Assembly: GCA_951217055.1 (NCBI GenBank)
Contig: OX578285.1
Span: 57,013,102 to 57,077,101, forward strand
Direction: 5' to 3'
DNA length: 64,000 nucleotides
DNA from: Gerris lacustris
Lineage: Eukaryota; Arthropoda; Insecta; Hemiptera; Gerridae
Each line of letters begins with the position of its first letter. The first letter of the stretch is position 1. The notes under the pieces are model-generated. The model was not told where the DNA came from, did no database searches, and worked only from the letters and a program-made list of their open reading frames with translations. The translations under genes and the position numbers were made by a program. Of this stretch, positions 37,400 through 49,197 are shown one piece after another.

Positions 37400-37755
37400 A
37401 TAATGTGTTTACCGAACGTTTAACTGAAAATTTTACTGGAAAAGTTATGGTAACTGGGGAAGAATTTATTTAGCATCCAATACAATGGCTGCAGTACAGT
37501 AGATTATCTTTACAGGAAGATGAAGAGTTTAAAATTTTAAATGTTCAACGTCGCAGAAAACAAATTTTAATACCCATTTCTTTACCATTGATTAATTACA
37601 ACAGTTCAGTGCCCATCAGTAAGGCTAAAAAACGAGATCTAATGGATTTTCCCCCATTAATTGATTCCACGGTCCATGAATTTGACAGGAACAATAAAAC
37701 TAATAATAGTGATCCCATAGACCCTGACAGAGCAAATCAATCCAGACCATTATAA
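37400..37755 (+). pseudogene. Broken transposon ORF, C-terminal part, family unknown
   Basis: Reading from 37402 gives 23 codons (starting NVFTERLTENFTGKVM), an in-frame TAG at 37471-37473, then 93 codons to a TAA at 37753-37755. The second part has protein-like composition, with a basic QRRRKQ patch, then PISKAKKRDLMDFPPLID and an acidic/Asn-rich tail. The sequence TTTTTTATAG ending at 37399 could be a 3' splice site, making this a last exon. I do not recognise the family with confidence; its position inside 33-bp inverted repeats suggests a transposase-associated protein. Confidence 0.5.
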
Positions 37756-37809
37756 TCAGTAATCATTTAGGACCAATAAATACATTTTTAATAACAATTT
37801 TAAATGCAT

Positions 37810-38055
37810 CTTTATCAACAAATACATCCTTATTTAAGTATCCTCATTTAAATACATCCTTATTTAAGTATCCTTCATGTAAATACATCCTTATTTAAGT
37901 ATCCTTCCTTTAAATACATCCTTATTTAAGTATCCTTCATTTAAATATATCCTTATTTAAGTATCCTTCATTTAAATACATCCTTATTTAAGTATCCTTT
38001 ATTTAAATACATCCTTATTTAAGTATCCTTCATTTAAATACATCCTTATCTATCC
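37810..38055. repeat. Tandem repeat, ~31-bp unit, 8 copies
   Basis: The unit is AAATACATCCTTATTTAAGT followed by ATCCTTCATTT. It lies inside the putative transposon, just after the stop codon of its broken ORF. Confidence 0.9.
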
Positions 38056-38317
38056 TTGAATTTTATTATTATTATTTTTTTTTTTTTTAATATGTTACTG
38101 GAATTTTCTACTGTTTCACTCAGTAAAATGTAGGTTCCTCTTATTTGTTATTAATATTTTGTTTGATATTGTCTTAATTTTGAGTATAATAATTTAATAT
38201 AAAAAAAGTTTTCCCCTGTTTGCTAATCATTGATTATTGTAAAAATTATGTCTTATCGTTATGAAAAGTTCATTTATTAATTCTTAATGCATAACTTTTT
38301 TTATGTAATTTTTAAAA

Positions 38318-38935
38318 ATAGACTGCCAATTGGTGTGGCGCATCTTATCACGTACTTTAATAATTGTATGCTTTGACAAGCCATTATTGACTAATTTATT
38401 TAATTGTTTCCCTCGTTTTTTAAATCTGTCAAAATTGTTTTGATTTTTTACATGAATTAAAGTATCAATTTAGCAAAAGTTAAAGAGCGCAGAAAGTTGA
38501 GATTGATCTGGGGCTATCCGCGGGCTACTTTCAACAAACCATCCAAATTTGATAAAAATCAGAAGAGTACTATTGAATATATAGGAGAAAATAAATGTAT
38601 TTTTGTGCGCATATGAAAGAGAAGCAAATGGGCCCAGAAAGTTGAAAAAGAACTTATATGGGACCACCAATGGGCTAATTGTGACCTACCATCCAAATTT
38701 AATTTAAATCAGGCGTGCAGTTTTTAAGATGTGTTGGTTCGCAAAAATCTGTCGTTCAATTTTTGCGAATTAACATATCTTAAAAATCGACAGACTGACA
38801 CAGAACCAAAAATACTCCCGGATACCTGGAACGGATTTCTGTCTTGGAATTTTTTAAATCGGAGAAATTAAATATTTTCATTCTCCAGAACGATCACATA
38901 GCTTTCCCTACCTTCGGTAAGCTCGGAAGTAATAC
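38318..38935. repeat. Dispersed repeat, copy at 61350-61925
   Basis: Most of its length aligns with 61350-61925 in the same orientation. Shared landmarks are TTTTTTAAATCTGTCAAAATTG, CTATCCGCGGGCTACTTT, CCATCCAAATTTAATT, GGATTTCTGTCTTGGAATTTTT and CTTCGGTAAGCTcGGAAG. The style resembles LINE 3' regions, but no ORF supports that. Confidence 0.75.
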
Positions 38936-39249
38936 AAGATTTGAGTTTTCAATATGTTGTGTTCCCTTAAAAATTTCTTTCCCTAAAACACATGAGTAAT
39001 TTCGGTAAGAAGTAGGTAAGTCAATAAGACGAAATTAGCTAAGTCTCATAAAATTAAGAATAACCAATGTTTTCCTTAAATTTCATTGTTATATTAATAT
39101 TTGGATGAAATAAAATGGTTTTTGATAACAAGCATATTTAGAGCATTTTTAGTTGATTTTGGAAGAAATTACAAACTTTAAAACTGCTCTCCTGTAAAAT
39201 TTGATTTAGTCTACTTACCTACTTCTTCACTGTGACCATCGAATTATTA

Positions 39250-40370
39250 TAATTACTTTTTCTTTATTATTCCACATTTTTATTTATTAATTTAATTCTT
39301 TTTTTTTACTTATATTTAATAAAAAAATAAATCTTTACCGCAGTAAGTAATTAATTATAAGTCACTTTTTAGCAATACACGAAAACTATTACTCGATAAA
39401 AAAAAAAAATTATATATAAAAAAAAAAAAAAAAAAATCGGACTTATAATAATTTACTTCTGTTAGTTCACACATTAGTTGTTGTTGTTGTTGTTTTTGTT
39501 TTTTATTTCACATTTAGAGATTTCTTTGTTATTTAGTATTAAAATATTGTGTGAATATTAATTTTCATTTTAACGTAGATATTTTTTAGAATTCTAAAAT
39601 GATTATTTAACTTATATACTAAGAACAATCTTTTCCTAAAACAACAATTATTTCCTACCTCACTTAATTTGTATATTGCAATTTATCGACTATTTATTCT
39701 TAAATTACACACATTATTTATGTGTGCTATTATTTCTTTTTTTTTATTTTATATAAGTGTTTATTATTATATTTATGTGTGTATATTATTTGATGATTTA
39801 CTTGTTAATTTATATTGGTGTTGTGTTTATTATTTATACTTGGTGTTGTGTTATTATTTATTAAGTGTTTTAGATTTTTTATTTATTTGGTGTTGTAATT
39901 TTAAGGTGTGTTAATAAATGTTTTAATTCAATAGAAATTACAATTGCACATTATTTCCTTTAAAATAATTGCCCTGGAATAGCTTTCACAGTTAAGCTGG
40001 AGCCGTTTTTCTTTTTTTCTTAGAAGTGGTAAAACGTATTTATTGGAATCGTCTTCATCTGGTCGGTAACTGTGCTTTTGATATTCTCAAATGTCCCAAA
40101 ATGGTGTTCATTGTGGTGGTTTGAGGTGATCAAAGATTTTTTGGAAGTTAGCACATATTTTGCTGATCAGCCCACTTATTCTTAGCCTGGAGAAGACTTA
40201 AGTCCTTTGAATATTTTATTTTCCCAATATTAAAGAACCACCTCAAAAGACACCATTTTCAGACATGGAGAAAATCAAAAAGACCTTAACCTACCTAGAT
40301 ATAAGTAGCCTTATAAACTTATAAGATACCGTTTCAAGATGGCGGCATTAGCAGATAGACAGACAGACAT
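39250..40370. other. AT-rich DNA, nothing recognised
   Basis: Poly-A/T tracts and a short TTG run (about 39478-39492) are present. The 81-codon frame at 39669-39914 is Tyr/Leu/Ile-rich and has the composition of its AT-rich surroundings, so I leave it out. Confidence 0.5.
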
Positions 40371-40374
40371 TACC

Positions 40375-40640
40375 AGGAAATTATTAGGGTCCTCGGTTTT
40401 GCACATTTTTCCCTAACTATTTTATTATTGCATTTATTTTTATTATAATCGTTAAGGAAATTATTGGGGTCCTCGGTTTTGCACATTTCCCCCCCTATTT
40501 ATTTTTTCTTTATTTTAATAATAATCATTAAGGAGATTATTGGGGTCCTTGGTTTTGCACATTATTTTCCTAACTATTTATTTGTTTAATCTTTACATTT
40601 ATTTTTATAATAACCATTAATTGTTTTACACATATTTATT
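40375..40640. repeat. Tandem repeat, three copies of ~75-90 bp
   Basis: AGGAAATTATTGGGGTCCTC followed by GGTTTTGCACAT occurs at about 40376, 40454 and 40530, with T-rich spacers. Confidence 0.8.
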
Positions 40641-40659
40641 TTTTCTAATAATTTAAACC

Positions 40660-42060
40660 TTGCCAACAGACTGCCAAAGTATTTTATGTATATTTCCATA
40701 TGTGGTATGTTTCATTCAATTTTTATGCAACCATATTTAAAAAGATAGTCTTATATAATTGATACCGAATTAAAACCATAGATACATATTTTATTTGCCA
40801 ATAAAAATATATTTGGCACCAAAATTTAAGTTTTCTAAAAATCCCTAATAATACCTATTATTTAACAGACGGGTTTTGATCTGTATTTGTTCATCGCCAT
40901 TGAACTGATTTATTAAATTCACTGAATTTATGATTACCAACTAAGGTGGTCGAAACTGAACTGTATAAAACAATAGCTTTTGGAGATTTCGTCAATAAAT
41001 AAAAATAAAAAAAAAAAATTCTACATTGAGTATGTTCTTAAAAATTTGGGCAGGAAAAATACTTTGATGCAGGCTGACAAGCAGACTTATCTATTTTATT
41101 TACTAGTTTATTAATCTTACAAAATAATTTATTTGTTAGATTAGATATAATTGAGGCTTTATGTGTGCTTTAACTGTTGTAAATAATTTTAGATTTTTGT
41201 CAGTGTTTTTTATTTAGCTTTAAGTGTCAATAGAGAATCTTGGTAAAACTAACGAAGTGCTCTTATAACAAAGGATCATTTCGAGCAATAAATGTCAAAT
41301 TAAGTGATGTATCGATCATTTGTGCCTTTCACTTTACAAAACCAATTGATCGGGAGGTATTATTAAATAAATAAATAAAAAGTTGATTTATTAAATATGA
41401 TGTGGAGCATTAGTTATACCATGAAACTCTAAAGTATTATGTAAAAAGTGACTGTGAATTGATACTGTCTATATTTTATTACAAATATGGCGATCATTTA
41501 TATAATCGAGTAGAGCGTCTGAGCGTTTTGATTTGTTGGTCTTCAAATAGATGTAATAACTAATCTAAGTAGACATCTACATTAATTTACTTTTTTTCTA
41601 AATATAAAATTAAGCCTGTTGCCAAAGGTTTGACGGCTCGTAAGTTTATAATTTAAATAAATCATATTATAGAGGTGATACAATGATCATTGAAAAAATA
41701 AACTCCATTATTCACCCTAAAAGTGTTGTTATCTTATTAATAATATACAATAAAAAAGACAAAATTCACTAAAATACCATATTATCATGCCACGTGATTA
41801 TTATGTTGAATCATTGAAGAAATAGCATAAAACTTATCAAATTGATATAGCTATGTTTTGATCTATTGGACAGTTTAATATAGTCAATATCTATAACGCA
41901 ATCACTCATATACTTTTCTTCTTTTCTTTCGTAGATTAGTTGAATAAAAACAAATAGGTTTCATTATAAGAGCAATCTTATTGGTACTATACACTAATAT
42001 TTAATACAAATTTAAAAGGTATGAAGGTAAAATGTTTTTTTCAGCTGTATAATCCTTTGT
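40660..42060. other. AT-rich DNA, nothing recognised
   Basis: No exon, RNA gene or repeat boundary was found. Confidence 0.5.
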
Positions 42061-42067
42061 TATATAC

Positions 42068-42997
42068 CAGAGGTCTCCAAACTACGGCCCCGGGCTAGAT
42101 CTGTCCCGTGAGACGATACCATCCGGCCCGCCGTGCTGCAATAGCCATTATTCCCTGAGCGAATAAGTTGGTTCTTGAGGCGAAGCCGAAGGAACCACGG
42201 TCCCAAATCCCGAGGCGAAGCCGAGGGAATAACGCTAATAGCTCCCAAGGCGCAGCCGAGGAAGATAATTATCGTGAGGGGAATTATAGCACTTTACTCC
42301 CGAGGTACATACAATATTTTATCTCAAGTAGGGAGAAAATACACATTTTCATCCATTGCAGAGTTTTTATTTATTATTTTAATAAATAACAATAATTGTT
42401 AGCACTTTTAACAGCAGATATAAGAGATTCAATATTAATAACAATTAAGAATTGCAATTAAACTCAAATTAAAAGGTTATTTAGATGCAGGTTTAAACAA
42501 TGATAAACAAGGTCGACAAAACAGTGTCGCCAACCTGATTTCAACAACTTCACTAGATTATCCATTCATTCTCTACTACTTATAAAATAATTAAGTTGGC
42601 AATCCTTTTTTTTCTCTCTCTCTGGTTTTACTTTTTCTCCCTACTTTTACTTTTTTCTCCCTACTTTTTAAATTCAGGGAAGAAAATACTTACTTTAGTC
42701 CCTCTAAACTAATCCAAAATCATAACGTTTTCTCCCTAGTGGAGATAAAAGAATTTAACAAATGAACCTAAACAATGCAAAGTTATATGTTCTCCATAAT
42801 CAAATGCCATTTCAAACATCAAAAAAGATCAGCACGATTCGTATTGAAGATTGTTGTGGCCGAAATTGATAGTGCTTATCCAGATATTTCCTGCACTATT
42901 GTGATGTCCGATAGCTAAGTTTTGCTTACTTCATCCGGCCCGCTATAGATAGTCCTATCCAGATCGAACCTTTAACCAAAAAGATTGGAGACCCTTG
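42068..42997. mobile_element. hAT-like non-autonomous element, long form
   Basis: The left end is CAGAGGTCTCCAAACTACGG and the right end AAAGATTGGAGACCCTTG, which are inverted repeats. Flanking octamers TTATATAC and GTATAAAC match at six of eight positions, compatible with an aged 8-bp hAT duplication. Both ends match the 118-base element at 55944-56061. The interior has no transposase; it holds the GC-rich CGAAGCCGAGG repeats (42178-42260). Confidence 0.65.
42178..42260. repeat. GC-rich GAGGCGAAGCCGAGG motif repeats
   Basis: Three variants of GAGGCGAAGCCGAnG are separated by about 35-40 bases. Each is itself partly palindromic around GGCGAAGCC. Similar motifs occur at 51325-51415. Confidence 0.6.
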
Positions 42998-43344
42998 GTA
43001 TAAACCACGATATTTGTCTGTGGCAAATTTCATGGACGTATGAATAAAATAAAATGTAGGGAGTGAATAATTAGAGTACGCTTGTTTCTATTTGGTTTAA
43101 ATAACGTCTTTGATAAGCATTAATAAAAGTTTATTAACTGCAATTAGCCACATTTCTTAACCATAAATTTAATTTAAGAAGTGCGGTTTATTAGTAAAAC
43201 ATATTAATCTTATGAAAAATCACATATAAGGGATATGTCTATTAGATACATGCAGGCGCACCTGATTTTTATAATGATTGGTAAAAAACTTTCAATCTAA
43301 TTTATAATAATATATATATTATATTTTAATAAATCTAAATCACT

Positions 43345-43498
43345 GGAGGAGGCCACATCAGAGCTTTTATGGATGCCGACGTTTTGAACTTTACCCATTA
43401 CAGGGATGATTCTCAAGGGAGTTGTTCAACTCCCATGAGAATGATCCCTGTAATGGGGAAGAAACAACGGGATTTACAAAAGCTGTGGTCTCCTCAGA
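43345..43498. mobile_element. Foldback with Penelope-type hairpin signature
   Basis: CATTACAGGGATgATTCTCA...GGAGTTG is followed after TT by its inverted copy, and the pairing continues outward with gaps to GAGGAG/CTCCTC at the ends. Arms are about 75 bases. On the plus strand the right arm reads GAGAATGATCCCTGTAATGGGG then AAGAAACAACGGG, the same block-hairpin-GAAAC layout seen elsewhere in the window. Confidence 0.7.
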
Positions 43499-43599
43499 AA
43501 GATCTAGAATTATTAGGCTACGGCCAAAAATCCTCACTATAATATATTATATCTTACTTTATTACATTATATTACATTGTAATATCAATTCTAAGCGGT

Positions 43600-44355
43600 T
43601 ATGAACCAAGGATCATAAAGAACAAGGGGTTAGGAACAACTTCGAGACGGCATGTAACTAGACATGCATTGCTTTACGACCGTCGACGGTTGTTGGCTGA
43701 CTTCATTTTCTTTTGCGTATTATGGACGCATTGTCCTTTTCCCTTAGGTTACGGGGGCTTCAGATAGGCATCAGTTGATTACTTCAGAGTCTCAACGTAC
43801 TCATCACGGGGTGAAGGCTACTGGGACTCTGTTTAAGGACATTTAAGGACTCTCTACCATTTCAGGTGTGTGAGATCCCGTCTAGTTGTGCTGAAACTTC
43901 GAAAAAATTAATATCACCTTGCTTTCTTTATCACACCTGTGTTTTGATTTGTTTTTTTCAATTTAACATTATTAGCAAAAAAGTTATACAGCACGAAACT
44001 GAACATCTCTCTACAGCCGGTAAGTTTAGTTCATAGAGACTATACCACGTCTAGTCTTTATAGATATCGGATATAGCTAATAACAAAAACCATTAAATAA
44101 TATCGTTGTCGCTCTGTATGCATGAAGTAGTGGTTGAAAATAAAACTATTTTTCAGCCCTAATCTCAAGAGGATATATAAACCGACTAGGGTTTAATACT
44201 TTTTTCGAACAAGGAAACTCTAAAATTGCTTCTCGAACAAACTTGAGTAAACCAAATAAAGGTAAATTTGGCCCTTAATTGATTCACTCTAAGTGAAATC
44301 CCTGGAACTTTCCTACATAGCCATTGAACTAAAACTGGTTGTAATGACTTAATAA
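43600..44355. other. Intergenic DNA, nothing recognised
   Basis: A less AT-rich patch (about 43630-43880) may be retroelement debris, but I cannot identify motifs in it. Confidence 0.35.
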
Positions 44356-44359
44356 AAGA

Positions 44360-46520
44360 TTTTATTATTAACTCAAAAACTAAATAATTGTCATGTTTAC
44401 TCTTGAAATTTTATAAGTTTATACATTAACTATAAAACTCACACTAACCTACACATAATTATCTATGCCGACTGCAAACATTCACTGAACTAACCATAAT
44501 AAACTATATAGACAAGACAATTTAAACTGATATATAAACAATAAATAAATCAATAAAACAATTTAAATTAACCTATATAAATTAATAATAAATAAACTGA
44601 CTGGAATTATAAACTAACTTAAAGATAATAGATTAAATTAAAAAGCAATATACACTGACCAAAATATAATGAACTAAATGGACTGGAATATTAAACTAAA
44701 TTGACAAGACAAATTGCACTGTCATATAATAAAAATTAAATTACTAACCAATAAATATTAAATAAATCGACTGGAAAAATAAACTAACCTAAAGATTTTA
44801 AACTAAATTGACAAGACAAATTTCACTGTCATGTAATAAACAAGTAAACTAATCAATAAATAATAAATAAACCGCCTGAAATTATTAACTAACCTAAAGA
44901 TTATAAACTAAATCGACAAGACCAATTAAACAGGTATATAATAAAAAAATGTTTACTAACCTCTAAATACTATAATCTATATTAACTGGAATTATATACT
45001 AATCTAAAGATAATAAACAAAATCGACAAAAAAACAAACTATTAATTGATCTAAGATAATAAATAAACTAAATCGACTGGATTTATAAACCGACCTAAAT
45101 AATCTAAATTAATAAATTCAACTATCTTGCACGATCATTGCGTAGGCTTCCGCGGTTTGATTCTGAAGGTTTCTGGTAAAATCCGCGTCCTGAAGGGTTT
45201 GAAGTTAGACGTTTCACTTCCACTACTGGTAGCATAGTCAGGTGTGTAGTGCATCGTGATGTTATAATTCGAAGCAAGAACAAGATATAGTCAGTTTATC
45301 ATTTTTCTTTTGTCCCGATCAACAGGATTATGTCATTACAGGACAGGGGATTCGGCCTACTCGATGTGATCATCAGTGTGAAACCCTTCTGAGATTCCAA
45401 CTCATCATCAGTAATGAAAATGTACGACAGCCAATTATCTTGTTGCTTCGTGTATAGATCAATATGTATCAACCCTGAATATGCTTCCAGTAGTGGAAGC
45501 GAAACATCAGACTTCAAACATTTCGCGACAAGGATTTTATGGGAAAACTAAAGTTATTCAGAACCAGAAAATAATTAACTTAATTGACAAGGAAAATACC
45601 TTAACATAACAAAATACATTGACAAAACTTATAAACTAAATAAAAGTATTAGGTAAATCGACTGGCATAATTAAATAATAAAATAAAAAAGTGATGATAA
45701 TACAAGAGATCAAATCGACAAGAAGTAAGCACTGATGAAAGTTACCAAAGAAAATCGACAATAAAAAAAAAAACACTGACCTAAAGTTAAACTGATCGAT
45801 AAGACAATTTACTCTGACAAATAATAAAAAAAAAACACTGACCTAAAGTTAAACTGGTCGATAAGACAATTTACTCTGACAAATAATAAAAAAAAACACT
45901 GACCTAAAGTTAAACTGATCGATAAGACAATTTACTCTAACAAATAATAAAAAAAAAAACACTGACCTAAAGTTAAACTGATCGATAAGACAATTTACTC
46001 TGACAAATAATAACAAAAACACTGACCTAAAGTTAAACTGATCGATAAGACAATTTACTCTGACAAATAATAAAAAAAAACACTGACCTAAAGTTAAACT
46101 GATCGATAAGACAATTTACTCTGACAAATAATAAAATAAAAACACTGACCTAAAGTTAAACTGATCGATAAGACAATTTACTCTGACAAATAATAACAAA
46201 AACACTGACCTAAAGTTAAACTGATCGATAAGACAATTTACTCTGACAAATAATAAAAAAAAACACTGACCTAAAGTTAAACTGATCGATAAGACAATTT
46301 ACTCTGACAAATAATAAAAAAAAAACACTGACCTAAAGTTAAACTGATCGATAAGACAATTTACTCTGACAAATAATAAAAAAAAACACTGACCTAAAGT
46401 TAAACTGATCGATAAGACAATTTACTCTGACAAATAATTAAAAAAAAATCGTTCGACAAGAAATACGCACTTAATGATCAACCAGACAATAAACACCGAC
46501 CTAAACATATAGTAAACAAA
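44360..46520. repeat. Tandem array with ~60-bp unit, decayed left side
   Basis: From about 45772 to 46445, eleven nearly identical ~62-base units run CACTGACCTAAAGTTAAACT, GATCGATAAGACAATTTACT, CTGACAAATAATAAAA. From about 44480 to 45110 and 45570-45770 the same words (CTAAACTAAAtCGACAAGACAAaTT...) occur in diverged form, so the array is old on the left and homogenised on the right. A foldback at 45155-45570 interrupts it. Confidence 0.85.
45155..45570. mobile_element. Foldback element with ~90-bp arms and Penelope-type signature
   Basis: The left arm (about 45155-45240), reversed, matches the right arm (about 45472-45565). The right arm reads CCTGAATATGCTTCCAGTAG then TGGAAGCGAAACATC, a GCTTCC/GGAAGC hairpin between the two conserved blocks. 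The interior (45241-45471) has no recognised protein. It interrupts the decayed part of the 60-bp array. Confidence 0.7.
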
Positions 46521-46524
46521 ATAA

Positions 46525-47144
46525 AAAAATAAAAAGTTTGTAAGCAGGAGTGTACTTATAATGTGTTGATTTTAAACTAATGTTCATTGATATTTTAACC
46601 TATGCCTACTCACGAAAGGAAATTGTGAAAATAATAAATATTATAATGTACCTATTTTAATTAAGGGTAATGCACATACTTGTTTATCTGAAGACAATAT
46701 TATTATGTTACAGTATTATACATTTATAGTAGATATTGACAATTTATTTATTACAAAATGTACTTGTATACCTTATAATTTAATTTAGTCTTGAATTTTT
46801 AAACTTTAATTTTTTAATTTTTATAAATTATTTTAATTTTATAACTTATTTATTTATTTTACATACAAAATTAAACTTCCTTTTTATAGTCGTCGTCTAT
46901 GAAGTAATATATTAATAAAATTTATGTGTTCGGTGTTAGATATAAGGGGTAGGGGAAAAGTTAAAGTTTCAATTCATATGCATAACGCATAAATATATAA
47001 TAAATGAAATTTATTCGTTGAAAATTTGCCGCGAACTTAAGTAAATACACATTTCTATTACCTACGATCAAATAAATAACATCTATAGGTAAGAGTAGGT
47101 TTATATATGCGTGAATGTGAAACTTTAATCTAATGGTTTGATTG

Positions 47145-47218
<74 letters not shown>

Positions 47219-48105
47219 TGGAAGATTTCGTAAAAAAAAGAAAAATGTATTTTTAATAATTTTAATATATATAATCTATGTCTATACACACACACCCTTA
47301 TTTTATATAGAGAGAGTGAGAGAGACAAAAACCTTGATTCTCTCGATCATCACAAAGTCTCCCACTTACTTAATTTTAATTCGGTTTGGTTGCTGATCAG
47401 CATATTTGGAACAACTAAGCATAAATAAATTTAGTGATCTAATCACTATACAAGTTTTTTTTGGAAACGTTTTTTAGGATGATATACTAACTAGATAAAA
47501 CATTTTAAAAATTACATCCCCAAGAAGGAAATGCCAAGGAAGGGTGGGAAAACAGAGGTAAACTATGTCAAAAAAAATTATAAAGGCTTACGCTTACGCC
47601 GAAAATCACTTAGTAAGCTATGGGTGTGTGTGTGTGTGAAATTATTTTTTAAAAAATTAAATGTACTAATTAATATTATATCATATTTATAAGGAGAAAT
47701 TTATACCAAACAAATTTCTTCTATTATCCCGAATATATATAATTGTCCACAAAAACCCTTTCTCATAATTGTTGAACTCAATGTTATTTAGACATTGAGT
47801 CCCTTATATTATAAAAAATATATATATATAAATGTCGTCAAAATGTGTGTAATTTTTTTTTTATTATTCCTTTCTCTGTTTTATTACACATGCGTGTAAA
47901 CGGTATCCAGGAGTGACATACATGAATAGTTTAAGAAATTAAAAAAAAGTTAAACATTTTGATTGAACTCTAGAATTTTTTCTTGATCTCTGATCTCTAA
48001 GTAAACTTAATAAAAAAGATCTCTAAGAGATCTTAATAAAAAGATGAAGAGAGAGATCTTCTAAACAAGAAGATTGTTCTGGTCTTCAAGTAAACTAATG
48101 GCAGA
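46525..48105. other. AT-rich DNA with an AT microsatellite
   Basis: The interval contains a pure AT run at 47146-47213 and a small palindrome, AAGATCTCTAAGAGATCTT, near 48019-48037. No gene was recognised. Confidence 0.5.
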
Positions 48106-48106
48106 A

Positions 48107-48361
48107 ACTCATCGAAGCAGGTCACACATTACACCGAAATATGATCCGTCATATGTATACTGCGTCAGCTCACTCATCACCTCGTTGCACCCACGTTGGC
48201 TATGGAGAAGGAAGGTGATTGGTCCAGGAGTGGACCAATGAGAGAGCCTAGCTCATAAATTAGGCCCCTAAATCACACTGTTGGGTACATGTATGATAAG
48301 TGGTGAATCATCACTTATCATACATGAACCATCACAGATGATACTCCCACATTATATATAT

Positions 48362-48453
<92 letters not shown>

Positions 48454-48592
48454 GAGGGAGTCGGGAGTATCATCACTCTATATAATATATCACGTATATA
48501 TTATATATATATACGATACTACCACAAATCTAGGTATATTTTACCTGAATATTATGTGATGAGTTATGAGTAACTGTGACCTGCTTCATTAT
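48107..48592. mobile_element. Foldback element around an AT microsatellite
   Basis: GAAGCAGGTCACA near the left end is inverted as TGTGACCTGCTTC near the right end. Inside are further nested palindromes: CATGTATGATAAGTG/CACTTATCATACATG (about 48289-48327), ATTGGTCC/GGACCAAT (about 48219-48240), and GATGATACTCCC/GGGAGTATCATC flanking a long AT run (48353-48451). No coding sequence is seen. Confidence 0.65.
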
Positions 48593-49197
48593 GTTTTTTA
48601 CTCTTCTAATCAAAACTATATTTTTATTTGTACGTTAAATTCTTCACATTAACGTAATAAAGAAGAGTTCAGTGTTTTCTACTATAGTTTCCAAGCAAGC
48701 AACAAGGTAAGTTATTCGACTGTATTTTTCTCCAATGTAATATACTCTTCATAAAAGAGGAGTAGTTGAATAACCAAAAAACGTCTTCATGATCACTCTA
48801 TAACCATCAGTATATCTGAATAAGGCTGCGTTAGAACAGCTAAAACCTGTCAATTGTTAAAATACAATCATTCTTTGTGAAGACGTTGTTTCGTTATTGA
48901 ACTACACCTCTTTCATAAAAGAAGGTAAGTTATTCTTAAATTATAATTCCTAATATGTAAGGTAAAATCAAGGATAAAGTTGACACAATTAAATGATAAT
49001 ACATTTTTAATTGATAATTTGGCAGGCCTAAACCCCGCTGCTTGTTGATCTATGATTAATTGATTAATTTAGTTTTTAGTTATTATAGTTTAATATTATT
49101 AGTTCTCAAAATTGGATTTGAATTTTTATCACATCACACATAACTACCCAGGATCGTTTAGGTAAAGAAGTTTAAGGGTTAAAGGAAATTCGAATGA

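Larger units (their letters stand above)
36961..39245. mobile_element. Putative DNA transposon with 33-bp terminal inverted repeats
   Basis: The 33-base ends (36961-36993 and 39213-39245) are inverted copies with two mismatches; the shared core is TCACAGTGAAGAAGTAGGTA. Subterminal copies of AAGTAGGTAAGT-like text occur near 37062 and 39008. A TCGA present at both edges may be a 4-base duplication or part of the repeat. Inside are a broken ORF (37400-37755), a 31-bp tandem array and a copy of the dispersed repeat also found at 61350-61925. Total length is about 2.3 kb. The superfamily is undetermined. Confidence 0.65.
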
